This document shows, piece after piece, positions 34,169 through 41,822 of a stretch of 64,000 nucleotides of DNA. Numbering within the stretch: the stretch's first letter is position 1; every line of letters starts with the position of its first letter. The stretch spans positions 2,728,001 through 2,792,000 of the forward strand of contig NZ_CP109027.1 in the NCBI RefSeq assembly GCF_036226885.1. The letters are read 5' to 3'. The position numbers were made by a program, and so were the translations under genes. The notes below the pieces were generated by a model. That model was given only the letters and a program-made list of their open reading frames with translations, ran no database searches and had not been told where the DNA came from. This DNA is from Streptomyces sp. NBC_00663 (GTDB taxonomy: Bacteria; Actinomycetota; Actinomycetes; Streptomycetales; Streptomycetaceae).

Positions 34169-34472
34169 GCTCTGCGGCCAGAGCCGAGAATGCAGGGCTG
34201 CTGCCCGGCTCGGTACCAAGGGGTACCGCAGGGTCACGGACGAACGTCCCACGTCCCTGCTGGGTGAGGACCAGTCCCTCGTCACGGAGTTGACCGTAGG
34301 CACTCTGAACGGTCATGAGCTGTACGCCAAGTTCCTTGGCAAGAGCACGAGCAGCCGGGAGCCGCTCCCCCGCGTCGTACTCGCGATCGGGGCCCGTGAT
34401 CCTCTCGCGGAACTGCGCCGCAATCTCCTTGGCCGTCGGCGTGGGCTTGGGCACCTCAGGGCTCTGATCCAT
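34077..34472 (-). CDS. GntR-family repressor (probable transfer regulator)
   Basis: 131 aa. The winged helix (KEIAAQFRERITGPDREYDAGERLPAARALAKELGVQLMTVQSAYGQLRDEGLVLTQQGRGTFVRDP) occupies 14-82. There is no large effector domain, only a helix (LSTIHDALRLLGERLDRLERLV) likely for dimerisation. Such short GntR proteins (KorSA type) repress transfer and excision genes on streptomycete elements. It is divergent from the transfer operon, with two GACCTAGGTC sites in the gap. Confidence 0.85.
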   Translation of the reverse strand: MDQSPEVPKPTPTAKEIAAQFRERITGPDREYDAGERLPAARALAKELGVQLMTVQSAYGQLRDEGLVLTQQGRGTFVRDPAVPLGTEPGSSPAFSALAAELSTIHDALRLLGERLDRLERLVGSETPPSP

Positions 34473-34489
34473 ACCCCCGAGAGTAACCG

Positions 34490-34555
34490 GACCTAGGTCA
34501 ATCTCAGGCTCTTCTACCGCACCTCCTTGACAGACAGATTGACCTAGGTCAATCT
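34490..34555. promoter_or_regulatory. Two GntR operator-like sites with an overlapping promoter
   Basis: AGATTGACCTAGGTCAATCT (34536-34555) is a perfect 20-bp palindrome, and GACCTAGGTCAATCT recurs at 34490-34504, 51 bp apart. TTGACA at 34527 with a 17-bp spacer to CAATCT (34550-34555) could be a rightward promoter that the repressor would cover. Regulator and sites are matched by position only. Confidence 0.6.
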
Positions 34556-34806
34556 GAAGTCACACCGGAGCGCGGGGCCCGAAAGGGCTTCAGTATCCGG
34601 GCTCGTAAGTGCTTGACCTGCACGAATGCATAGGGCGGGGACGCTGCAATCCCGCTAAAGGCCAGGTGGAACAGGGTTTCGGCCCGTACTGGCGAGGTGG
34701 CCCGGTGACCGCGAGCAACGGCCGGCGTGTGGGGACTTCGGTCCCCCTTGCAGTGCACATCCCCTGTTCAGCGGTCTGAAGGAGTCTCAGTGATTCGACG
34801 AAAGCG

Positions 34807-34917
34807 ATGGGCGCGGCCGTGATCGACCGGCACGGCGGCGCCATTCCATCCCTGGTCCGCAAGCACCTCGAAGTGCTGCGGACGACCGGTCACCTTCCAC
34901 CGAATCGCGGCGGCTAG
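34807..34917 (+). CDS. Possible 36-aa small protein in the transfer leader
   Basis: ATG 34807 opens MGAAVIDRHGGAIPSLVRKHLEVL and ends at TAG 34917. A strong AAGGAG site precedes an overlapping GTG at 34790 that opens a 10-codon frame (ending TGA at 34822), so translation may couple from one into the other. Apart from these, the gap 34473-35027 holds only the operator sites. Coding status unproven. Confidence 0.4.
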   Translation: MGAAVIDRHGGAIPSLVRKHLEVLRTTGHLPPNRGG

Positions 34918-35027
34918 CGCCGCGCCGGCTGCCTCCCTCGCCCGTGCCAGCGCTCTACGGAGCGGCTCGTACGGGCGGGGTCGTAGGGAACCGGAGCCCC
35001 GGTGTCCACCACATACGAGGGGGAACC

Positions 35028-35396
35028 ATGCTGCTCGCCATCGGTGACGTCGTGCGCGTCCGCAGTGACAAGTCCCTGGGCACGGTGGCCGGCGTCGCCG
35101 CCCACCGCTCCGGCAACGTGGTCGACGTCCAGCTGAACGGCAACACCCTGCGTCCGGTGCGCCCGGCCGAGATCGAGCTGGTCGCCCGCGCCACCAAACC
35201 GATGACCACCGGCCGCGCGCTCGCCACCCTGCTGTTCCTGGTGCTCGGCATCGCCGCCGCCGTCGCCAACGGTCACTACCTCCGCGACCTGGGCGCGAAC
35301 TTGGCCACGGTCGGTTTCGTGGCGTTCACCTCGGTCATCAGCGTCACCGGTGGCCTGATCAACGCCTTCAACCGGCCCCGCCGGGTCCGCGTCTGA
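35028..35396 (+). CDS. AICE membrane protein, KOW-like head and two helices
   Basis: 122 aa. The first 55 residues form a small beta unit (LLAIGDVVRVRSDKSLGTVAGVAAHRSGNVVDVQLNGNTLRPVRPAEIELV) like a Tudor/SH3 barrel; then two helices follow (ALATLLFLVLGIAAAVANG and TVGFVAFTSVISVTGGLINAF) and a basic end. ATG 35028 follows AGGGGGAACC. First sizeable gene of the transfer operon; likely a spread (Spd) protein by position. Confidence 0.72.
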   Translation: MLLAIGDVVRVRSDKSLGTVAGVAAHRSGNVVDVQLNGNTLRPVRPAEIELVARATKPMTTGRALATLLFLVLGIAAAVANGHYLRDLGANLATVGFVAFTSVISVTGGLINAFNRPRRVRV

Positions 35397-35414
35397 ACTT
35401 CCCTTCTTCCGCCA

Positions 35415-35455
35415 CAGGGCGGGCGCCGTCTCACCAAACGCCTGCGCCCGCCCTG
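35415..35455 (+). terminator. Intergenic hairpin, copy 1
   Basis: CAGGGCGGGCGC (35415-35426) pairs with GCGCCCGCCCTG (35444-35455); the loop begins CGTCTCACC. A closely similar hairpin with a related loop is at 41747-41781. Confidence 0.7.
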
Positions 35456-35493
35456 GCGGTCTCTTCCGTCCCTCCACCGTCAGGAGTCCTGTC

Positions 35494-35784
35494 ATGCGTT
35501 CCTACATCGGCCATCACCAGGCCGTGTCCACCGATGAGTTCGTGGAACTGGCGCTCGGTACCCCGGTTCAGCTCTGGCTCGGAGTCGAGGGGGAGAATGA
35601 AGAGGAGCGCGCGGCCCGTCTGGACGCGGCCCGCGACATCCTCGCCGACACCCCGCACCTCGCCGACGACATCTCCCGCATCGCGGCCGAACTCATCGAG
35701 CTGCACCCCGAGTTGGTCAACGTCGTCCCCCTCGCCCGCCCGTCCGGGCGGCGCCGGGCTTCCCGGAAGGGAGCGGCGGCATGA
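35494..35784 (+). CDS. Small conserved AICE protein
   Basis: 96 aa, soluble, acidic helical core (EFVELALGTPVQLWLGVEGENEEERAARLDAARDILADTPHLADDISRIAAELIEL) and a basic tail (RRRASRKG). ATG 35494 has AGGAG upstream. Its stop overlaps the next ATG (ATGA). Function unknown; within the Spd/transfer operon. Confidence 0.7.
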   Translation: MRSYIGHHQAVSTDEFVELALGTPVQLWLGVEGENEEERAARLDAARDILADTPHLADDISRIAAELIELHPELVNVVPLARPSGRRRASRKGAAA

Positions 35785-35927
35785 GCGAGGGCACGAACTT
35801 CGACGACCGCATGTTCCTGGAGAGTGAGGCGGTCTATCAGCGCATCCTCGACGGCCAGGTCACCGACGTGCAGGCAGAGCTGATGGACGCACAACTGCGG
35901 GCATCCGAGGCGGGTGACCAGGGATGA
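35781..35927 (+). CDS. 48-aa protein in the transfer operon
   Basis: MSEGTNFDDRMFLESEAVYQ followed by an acidic helix ending ASEAGDQG. It overlaps both neighbours by 4 bp (ATGA at each end), which supports it as a real gene. Unknown function. Confidence 0.7.
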   Translation: MSEGTNFDDRMFLESEAVYQRILDGQVTDVQAELMDAQLRASEAGDQG

Positions 35928-36940
35928 CCACCGCCGAGACCACATCCACCGTGGAACTCCCGGCTGTGCCGCCGCTCACCCGCCCGGAAATGGGGCTCGC
36001 CGGCATCGGCGCGCTCGCCGCGGCCGGGGTCGGTGCGCTCGGTCTGATCTCTTCCTTCGACGCCGTCTCCGCTGCCGCGCTGCGCTGGGGTTTCGGCGAG
36101 CCGTGGATGCTTCCGGTCGGTATCGACGTGGCTATCCCGGTGTTCACCGTGGCCAACCTGCTGTTGATCCGGATGGATATGGCGCTGGCGTGGGTGCGGT
36201 TCGTGCCCTGGGTGCTCACGCTGATCACGTGCGGGCTGAACATCGCGGCCGGGCACTCCCTGTCGGCCAAGGTCGCGCACGGCACCATGCCCTTGCTGTG
36301 GGTGGTGTTCTCCGAGATCGGCGCGCACATCTACGCCGTCCGCATCGGCGCTGCCACCGGCCGCCGTATGGAGAAGATCCGGTTCTCCCGCTGGCTGCTC
36401 GCCTTCCCCTCCACCTTCCTGCTGTGGCGCCGCATGACGCTGTGGGAGATCACCTCCTACAGCGAGGCGCTGGCGCGGGAGAAGGAGCGGCAGTTGGCCC
36501 GCGCGGACCTGCGCGAGCGCTACGGCCGCGGCTGGCGCCGTGAGACCCCGCGGCGCGAGCGCGTGATGTTGCGCATGGGCGAACTCGCTCCCACCGACGC
36601 GCTGCCCCTCGACCCCGAGCCGGAGCCGGAGCAGGCCCCGCAGGAGCCGCAGAACGAGACGCCCAAGACGCAGCGCAAGCGGCCCGCCAAGAGCAAGCCC
36701 AAGACGCAGCGCACCTTCGAAGAGCTACTGACCGAGGCGCGCGAGGTCACCGAGGACTGGTCGGACGCGGAGCTGACCGCGGACCGTATCCGCACCACGC
36801 TGCACGTCTCGCAGGCCAACGCCCGCACCCTGCGCGACACCCTCAAGGGCGAGCGATCCGAGGGCCGCCCGCTGCACGCGGTCGACACCCCCGTCACCGA
36901 CGCGGGCCCGTCTCACGACGACTCGGCTGAGGCGGCGTGA
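35924..36940 (+). CDS. DUF2637 domain protein (SpdB-like)
   Basis: 338 aa. Four membrane helices at about 25-170 (MGLAGIGALAAAGVGALGLISSF, DVAIPVFTVANLLLIRM, FVPWVLTLITCGLNIAAG, MPLLWVVFSEIGAHIYAV) make the DUF2637/SpdB domain. A long charged cytoplasmic tail carries a helical C-terminal unit (SDAELTADRIRTTLHVSQANARTLRDTLKGER) like a helix-turn-helix. Spd proteins assist spread of transferred DNA along mycelium; the tail may contact TraB or DNA. Confidence 0.83.
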   Translation: MTTAETTSTVELPAVPPLTRPEMGLAGIGALAAAGVGALGLISSFDAVSAAALRWGFGEPWMLPVGIDVAIPVFTVANLLLIRMDMALAWVRFVPWVLTLITCGLNIAAGHSLSAKVAHGTMPLLWVVFSEIGAHIYAVRIGAATGRRMEKIRFSRWLLAFPSTFLLWRRMTLWEITSYSEALAREKERQLARADLRERYGRGWRRETPRRERVMLRMGELAPTDALPLDPEPEPEQAPQEPQNETPKTQRKRPAKSKPKTQRTFEELLTEAREVTEDWSDAELTADRIRTTLHVSQANARTLRDTLKGERSEGRPLHAVDTPVTDAGPSHDDSAEAA

Positions 36941-37347
36941 TGACCGCGTACGCCAAGTGCTACGACCCCGCCGGTGCACGGTTCGGCGTGCCCACGTTCC
37001 CGTGGCACTTCGCCCCGGACGGCTACGCCACCCGCCGCCAGTTACGCGAGCGCGGGTTACGGCCGGGCGGTCAGCCGGTGGCGGCGCAGGTGATGCGCCA
37101 GCACCGGGGCCGCAAGGCGGGTGTGCAAGTCGCGTACCTGTACCGCGAGGACCTGGCCAAGCCGGTCCGGCCGATGACGTCGCGCAAGTGGGGCGCGCTC
37201 GCTCTGGCGATGCTCGCCCGCCGCACCTGCCCCGTCTGCCGGATCACCTACAGCTACTGCCTGCCGACCTCGCTCGGCTGCTGCCTGCTGTGCGCCTACC
37301 CCGACACCACCCCTGCTGCCGTCCACGAGACCGTGAGGAGTGCCTGA
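36940..37347 (+). CDS. RRQRL-motif zinc-binding protein
   Basis: 135 aa. Near the start is FPWHFAPDGYATRRQLRERGLRPGGQPVAAQVM, the RRQRL-type motif, followed by YLYRE and a C-terminal zinc unit with CPVC and CCLLC pairs. Seen in streptomycete integrative elements in this same position. Start ATG 36940 overlaps the preceding TGA. Probably nucleic-acid or protein binding; role unknown. Confidence 0.75.
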   Translation: MTAYAKCYDPAGARFGVPTFPWHFAPDGYATRRQLRERGLRPGGQPVAAQVMRQHRGRKAGVQVAYLYREDLAKPVRPMTSRKWGALALAMLARRTCPVCRITYSYCLPTSLGCCLLCAYPDTTPAAVHETVRSA

Positions 37348-37349
37348 CC

Positions 37350-37667
37350 ATGGGCCAGCCCAACACCCGCCGCCTGGACCGCGAAATCCAGTACGCGGAG
37401 CGCAAGCTCGCAGCGGCCCGCAAGGGCGAGCTGTGGCCGCTGACCGGAGCCGAGAAGCGGGCCGTCACCCGCGCCCTGATCGGCGGCTCCTACAAGGTCG
37501 TCCGGGGCAAGAGCACCGGCCGCGCCGAACGCAAGCTGGACAACCTGACGACCTCGATCCTGACCCGGCTGAGCGGGGAACTGACCGCCCTCCAGACCGA
37601 GCGGCAGAAGATCGTGAACGCGACCGCCACCGCCAAGGCCACCAAGAAGTCATCGGCGTGGTGGTGA
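37350..37667 (+). CDS. Conserved AICE helical protein
   Basis: 105 aa, basic and helical (RRLDREIQYAERKLAAARKGELWPLTGAEKRAVTRALIGGSYKVVRGKSTGRAERKLDNL). No known domain recognised. It follows the zinc protein after 2 bp, within the same operon. Confidence 0.68.
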   Translation: MGQPNTRRLDREIQYAERKLAAARKGELWPLTGAEKRAVTRALIGGSYKVVRGKSTGRAERKLDNLTTSILTRLSGELTALQTERQKIVNATATAKATKKSSAWW

Positions 37668-37669
37668 CC

Positions 37670-37840
37670 ATGGCCCGCACACAGACGCCTCCCGGCGAGT
37701 GCCCGCAGTGCTGGCAGCACGCCAACGACCGGCGCGCACACCGCCACCTCCGCCCCCGCGAGGACTGCCCGCAGTGCGTGGACCACATGCTCAACGGCCA
37801 CCCCTACATCGTCCCCAAGCAGACGACCCGCCGCCGGTGA
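37670..37840 (+). CDS. 56-aa double CPxC protein
   Basis: Two CPQC knuckles (GECPQCWQHA and EDCPQCVDHM) around a basic stretch suggest a small zinc ribbon, ending GHPYIVPKQTTRRR. Similar peptides occur on Streptomyces plasmids (I recall a pRL2-type name, unverified). In operon; 2 bp after the previous stop. Confidence 0.7.
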   Translation: MARTQTPPGECPQCWQHANDRRAHRHLRPREDCPQCVDHMLNGHPYIVPKQTTRRR

Positions 37841-37866
37841 CAGCCCCTCGAAGGAGGCGTTCGGGC

Positions 37867-38193
37867 ATGCGCCTGAAACGGATCACTCATCTGTTCCGCA
37901 GGTCGGGTGGCTCGCTCGGTCGGCCGCTGACCGCCGACTCGGCACGGTTCGTGTGCCTCTCGGGCAGCAACTTCGGCGTGCACGGCGTGATCCCGGCGTC
38001 CTACGCCCGCTTCACGGTCAGTCGGCGCCGGACATGGGGGCACGACGTCCGCGCCTATCCGACCACCGGTCGCGACGGCACCCCGCTGACCGTCGTCTAC
38101 ACCCGCGTTGCCTACGCCGACGACCCCGGCTTGGAAGTCCTGGTCACGGTCTTCGAATTCCCTGCCGGCAGCGCGCTTCCGCACGGCATGTAA
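37867..38193 (+). CDS. Unknown AICE protein
   Basis: 108 aa, basic N-terminus (MRLKRITHLFRRSGGSLGRP) then a beta-rich body (VIPASYARFTVSRRRTWGHDVRAYPTT, LTVVYTRVAYADDPGLEVLVTVFEF). ATG 37867 follows GGAGG. No family recognised. Confidence 0.6.
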   Translation: MRLKRITHLFRRSGGSLGRPLTADSARFVCLSGSNFGVHGVIPASYARFTVSRRRTWGHDVRAYPTTGRDGTPLTVVYTRVAYADDPGLEVLVTVFEFPAGSALPHGM

Positions 38194-38271
38194 GCCGACG
38201 GGCCCGGCCGCCCACCTCCTACAGCGACGGCCGGGCCCACCCTCCCGCAACCCGTTTGGAAGGAACTCTCA

Positions 38272-40509
38272 GTGAAGCACCCCGACGACGACAACGAACT
38301 CTTCAACCGGCTCGAAGCCGAGATGGCCGCCGACTCGCACCCCGACCCCGGGGGCGAGGTGGTCGACCTCGACAAGGCGCGATCGGCCCGTGCCGAGTCG
38401 GCCGACCCGACCAGCCGACCCGACGCCGACCCGTCGGCCGACCCCGAGCGAGGTGGGTCGGGTGCCGAGTCGGGCGACCCGACCGCCCGTCCGATGGTCG
38501 ACCAGTCGACGCCGACTGCGACCGGTCCGGGCTATCTCGGTCGGCTCGCCGGAGCGCGCCGCCGTGCGGTCGTTCCGGTGTGGTTGCGCTCGCTCGCGGA
38601 GCTGCGCACGGCATCGGCGTGGGTGGCCCGCCACTACGCGCATGCCGCCGGGTATCACGCGCTGCGCTCGCCGGTCTACGCCGCCCGCCTCACCTTCCAA
38701 GCCCCCGTCGGCGCCGCTCGGTTGGTGGGCGGCACGATGCGGTGGGTGGCCGACCGCGAGGGTGAGCCGGTCCGACTCGCCGCCGTACGCCGCGAGGACG
38801 CGGCGGAGTATCTGAAGCTGTCGCGGCAGCGCGATGGCCGGGTCCGCCTGCGCACCCTCGTGACCGTGCTCGCGATGTTCGTCGGGCTCGGTCTGGCGCT
38901 CGCTCTGTACGTCCTCGCTCCCGACTGGCTGCAAGCCGTCTCGGTCGGTGCGGTCGTCCTCGCCCTGGGGGCGGCCGGCCGCAAGGCGGACGCCCCGGTC
39001 ATCCACCGGGCGGTGGAACTGCCCAAGGCCGTCAAGCTCACGTCGGACATCGTGCTGCGCGCGCTCGGGGCGCTCGGCATCCCCGCCATCAACCAGGCGC
39101 AGTCCAAGGGCCGGGACGGGTTCGAGTTCACCGCCCCGATCACCCGCGACGGCCCCGGTTGGCGTGCGGAGGGCAACCTCCCCTACGGCGTCACCGTGAC
39201 CGACGTCATCGAGCGCCGCGACCGGCTCGCCTCGGGGCTGCGCCGCCCGCTCGGGTGCGTGTGGCCCGAGGCGGTCCCGGATGAGCACACTGGCCACTTG
39301 GTGCTGTGGGTGGGCGATCAGGACATGAACAAGGCCAAGAAGCCTGCATGGCCGCTGCTCAAGTCGGGGTCGGTGGACCTGTTCAAGCCGGTCGCCTATG
39401 GCACCGACCAGCGCGGACGCTGGATCGAGGTCACGCTCATGTACATCGCGGGCATCATCGGCGCCATCCCGCGCATGGGCAAGACGTTCCTGCTCCGTCT
39501 GCTGCTGCTGATTGCCGCCCTGGACCCGCGCGCCGAACTGCACACCTACGACATGAAGGGCACCGGCGACCTGGACCCGGTCGGCAACGCCGTCTCCCAC
39601 CGGCACGCCGCCGGGGACGACGACGAAGCGATCCTGTACGCGCTCAACGACTGGCGCGCACTGCGCGAGGAACTGCGCCGCCGCACCAAGGTGATCCGCT
39701 CGCTGCCGCGGGACATCTGCCCCGAGTCGAAGGTGACCAGCCAGCTTGCCGACAAGCGCTCCCTGGGACTGCATCCGATCGTGATCGGTGTGGATGAGTG
39801 CCAGGTGCTGTTCGAACACCCCGAGCATGGCAAGGAGTTCGAGGAGATCGGCACTGACCTGGTCAAGCGGGGGCCTGCCACCGGGATCGTGCTGCTGCTC
39901 GCCACCCAGCGCCCGGACGCCAAGGCACTGCCCACCGGCATCTCGGCGAACGCGTCGGCGCGCTGGTGCCTGAAGGTCATGGGCCAGCTGGAGAACGACA
40001 TGGTCCTGGGTACCTCCGCGTACAAGCGCGGGGTGCGGGCGACCATGTTCGCCTGGGGCGACAAGGGCATCCACTACTTCGTCGGGGAAGGCTCCGACGC
40101 CCGCATCGTCTCCTCCGTCTACGTGGACGCCCCCGGCGCCGACACCATCGCCGCCCGCGCCCGCCGCACCCGCGACAAGGCCGGACTCCTGTCCGGCTAC
40201 GCGCTGGGGGAGGCACCCGAGCCGGTCGCGTCCGGCTACGACCTGCTCGCCGACATCCTCGCCGTCGTCCCCGCCGACGAGCCCAAGGTGTGGTCCGAAA
40301 CCGTCGTCGCCCGCCTCGCGGAACTGCGCGAGGACGTCTACAGCGGCTGGGACCCCGAAGGCCTCGCCGCCGCCCTCAAGCCGCACGGTGTCTCCACCAT
40401 CCAGGTGGGGCGCCGGGTCAAGGGCAAGGTCGTCAACCGGCGCGGTATCGACCGCTCCCACATCGTCGCCGCGATTGCGGAGCGTGACGGAAACCGGGAC
40501 GCGGGCTGA
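38272..40509 (+). CDS. traB: FtsK/SpoIIIE-type DNA translocase TraB (conjugal transfer)
   Basis: 745 aa. Residues 1-120 are charged, then helices at about 195-240 (LVTVLAMFVGLGLALALYVLAP, AVSVGAVVLALGAAG), a P-loop at about 394-402 (GAIPRMGKTF), Walker B near 503 (IVIGVDECQVL), and a C-terminal winged helix (PEGLAAALKPHGVSTIQVGRRVKGKVVNRRGIDRSHI) that should read specific 8-bp repeats in clt. One such protein suffices to move double-stranded DNA between streptomycete cells. GTG 38272. A repeat cluster follows directly. Confidence 0.9.
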   Translation: MKHPDDDNELFNRLEAEMAADSHPDPGGEVVDLDKARSARAESADPTSRPDADPSADPERGGSGAESGDPTARPMVDQSTPTATGPGYLGRLAGARRRAVVPVWLRSLAELRTASAWVARHYAHAAGYHALRSPVYAARLTFQAPVGAARLVGGTMRWVADREGEPVRLAAVRREDAAEYLKLSRQRDGRVRLRTLVTVLAMFVGLGLALALYVLAPDWLQAVSVGAVVLALGAAGRKADAPVIHRAVELPKAVKLTSDIVLRALGALGIPAINQAQSKGRDGFEFTAPITRDGPGWRAEGNLPYGVTVTDVIERRDRLASGLRRPLGCVWPEAVPDEHTGHLVLWVGDQDMNKAKKPAWPLLKSGSVDLFKPVAYGTDQRGRWIEVTLMYIAGIIGAIPRMGKTFLLRLLLLIAALDPRAELHTYDMKGTGDLDPVGNAVSHRHAAGDDDEAILYALNDWRALREELRRRTKVIRSLPRDICPESKVTSQLADKRSLGLHPIVIGVDECQVLFEHPEHGKEFEEIGTDLVKRGPATGIVLLLATQRPDAKALPTGISANASARWCLKVMGQLENDMVLGTSAYKRGVRATMFAWGDKGIHYFVGEGSDARIVSSVYVDAPGADTIAARARRTRDKAGLLSGYALGEAPEPVASGYDLLADILAVVPADEPKVWSETVVARLAELREDVYSGWDPEGLAAALKPHGVSTIQVGRRVKGKVVNRRGIDRSHIVAAIAERDGNRDAG

Positions 40510-40519
40510 CGCTCCGGGG

Positions 40520-40607
40520 CCGCTAACGATAGCGGCACACCCCGCTAACGTTAGCGGCCCCGCTAGCGCCCCAAACCTGCTCTGATCAGGCCGCTAGCGG
40601 ATAGCGG
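40520..40607. repeat. CCGCTANC repeat cluster, candidate clt/TraB recognition site
   Basis: Within 88 bp the 8-mer CCGCTANC occurs repeatedly in both orientations: CCGCTAAC at 40520 and 40542, CCGCTAGC at 40560 and 40591, and reverse-strand copies at 40528 (GATAGCGG), 40550 (GTTAGCGG) and 40600 (GATAGCGG), plus GCTAGCGG at 40593. CCGCTAACGTTAGCGG (40542-40557) is a perfect 16-bp palindrome. It begins 11 bp after the traB stop, where streptomycete clt loci lie. Confidence 0.7.
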
Positions 40608-40650
40608 CCCACCTGCGGAAACCCCTGGAAACCGCCTGGAAGGGCCTTTC

Positions 40651-40926
40651 ATGCCCCTGATCCCGCTCGCTATCACCCTACTCATCGGCATCACACTGTG
40701 TTATGTCGCCGTGTGTGCTGCCTCGCCGTTCGGCGACTGCCGCAAGTGCCACGGCATGGGCCACAAACTCAAGGCTGACCGCAAGGGGCGGCTCAAGCGC
40801 GGCAAGGACTGCCGCCGCTGCCACGCCACCGGCAAGCGCATACGCCTCGGCCGCTGGCTCTACAACCGCTTCGCCCGCATCTACCGCGCCGGCACCGACA
40901 CCCCGACCTCGGGGGTGACCCGATGA
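40651..40926 (+). CDS. Small membrane protein with two CxxC zinc knuckles
   Basis: 91 aa. One N-terminal helix (LIPLAITLLIGITLCYVAVCAAS) then CRKCHGMGHKLKADRKGRLKRGKDCRRCHATGK, a DnaJ-type CxxCxGxG pair, and a basic tail. ATG 40651 follows GGAAGGG. It sits between clt and the Spd-like genes; probably membrane-tethered. Confidence 0.72.
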   Translation: MPLIPLAITLLIGITLCYVAVCAASPFGDCRKCHGMGHKLKADRKGRLKRGKDCRRCHATGKRIRLGRWLYNRFARIYRAGTDTPTSGVTR

Positions 40927-41114
40927 CCCTCACCCTGTCCGCGGTGCTGCTGTTCGGCGCCGCCTCCGCCGTCGCCATCAAGACCCGCACGACCGGCCCG
41001 GGCAGCGCGCTCCTGCTGTTCCTGTTCGGCTTCTTCGCCGCCGGAACCGGCGCCTACGGGCCCATCCGCGACCTGGTGTCCTCCTTCGCCGACTTCCTGG
41101 CCTCCGTCAACTGA
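40923..41114 (+). CDS. Small two-helix membrane protein
   Basis: 63 aa, almost entirely hydrophobic (LTLSAVLLFGAASAVAIK and SALLLFLFGFFAAGTGAYGPI). Overlaps the previous gene by ATGA. Likely a Spd-type membrane protein by position. Confidence 0.7.
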   Translation: MTLTLSAVLLFGAASAVAIKTRTTGPGSALLLFLFGFFAAGTGAYGPIRDLVSSFADFLASVN

Positions 41115-41127
41115 CAGGAGAACCGCC

Positions 41128-41736
41128 ATGAACGACCCCACGAACGACCGCCATTGGGCGGTGTCCGCGCTGCCCAAGGCGGCGCCCGCCATCGCCACCA
41201 CGACCGTGCTCGCATTAGCCCGGATCTGGAACGCCAACGGCGCCGAACACAGCGTCGGCAACGCCGCGCTGATGACCACCCTGTCTCTTGGTGCCGCCGC
41301 TGCGGGCGTCGTCGCGGGCAACGCAACCGGAGATTCCGTGCTCGTCGGGACCGCGTTCGCCGCCTCCGGTGCCCTCGCTTTCGCCGGGGTGGCCGGATAC
41401 GCCGACGGGCTTCCGCTGCCGCTGCTGCTGTGGTCGCTCGCCACCGCCGGCGCCTACGGACTCGCCGCCCGCTACTGGCGCACCGACCGCCGCGAAACGG
41501 TGGCCTACCAGCGCGAGACGAGCGAGCGGCGCGAGGAGTACGCCCACATCGAGCGCGTCGAAACCCTCCGCGCCACCACACAGATCGAGGTGGCCCGCAC
41601 CGGCGCCGCCTACGTCGAACAGCTCGCCCAGGCACTCGTCACCCGCGCTGCCCTGCCCGGCTTCGACCCCGTCGCGCTGGAACGCGCGGGCCTGCCGTCG
41701 CTGCCCGCCTTCGACAGCGGCGACGACGACCAGTAG
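41128..41736 (+). CDS. Membrane protein with coiled C-terminus, Spd-like
   Basis: 202 aa. Helices at about 15-120 (AAPAIATTTVLALARIW, LGAAAAGVVAGNATG, AFAASGALAFAGVAGYA, LLLWSLATAGAYGLA) then a charged coil (DRRETVAYQRETSERREEYAHIERVETLRATTQIEVARTG). Last gene before the methyltransferase; a hairpin follows at 41747. Unknown; assigned to spread functions by position only. Confidence 0.7.
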   Translation: MNDPTNDRHWAVSALPKAAPAIATTTVLALARIWNANGAEHSVGNAALMTTLSLGAAAAGVVAGNATGDSVLVGTAFAASGALAFAGVAGYADGLPLPLLLWSLATAGAYGLAARYWRTDRRETVAYQRETSERREEYAHIERVETLRATTQIEVARTGAAYVEQLAQALVTRAALPGFDPVALERAGLPSLPAFDSGDDDQ

Positions 41737-41746
41737 CTACGCCCGA

Positions 41747-41781
41747 GGCGGGCGCCGTCTCACCACAAGCCTGCGCCCGCC
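41747..41781 (+). terminator. Intergenic hairpin, copy 2
   Basis: GGCGGGCGC (41747-41755) pairs with GCGCCCGCC (41773-41781). The loop CGTCTCACCACAAGCCT is close to that of the hairpin at 35415-35455, so they are duplicates. Confidence 0.7.
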
Positions 41782-41822
41782 CCGGTTCTCCAGTCCCTCC
41801 AAGAGAGCAGGAGACCCCAAGC

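Noticed and set aside
38269..40461. A 730-codon minus-strand frame opposite traB
   Set aside because: Shadow of traB; composition is His/Asp/Gly/Arg-rich with no motif.
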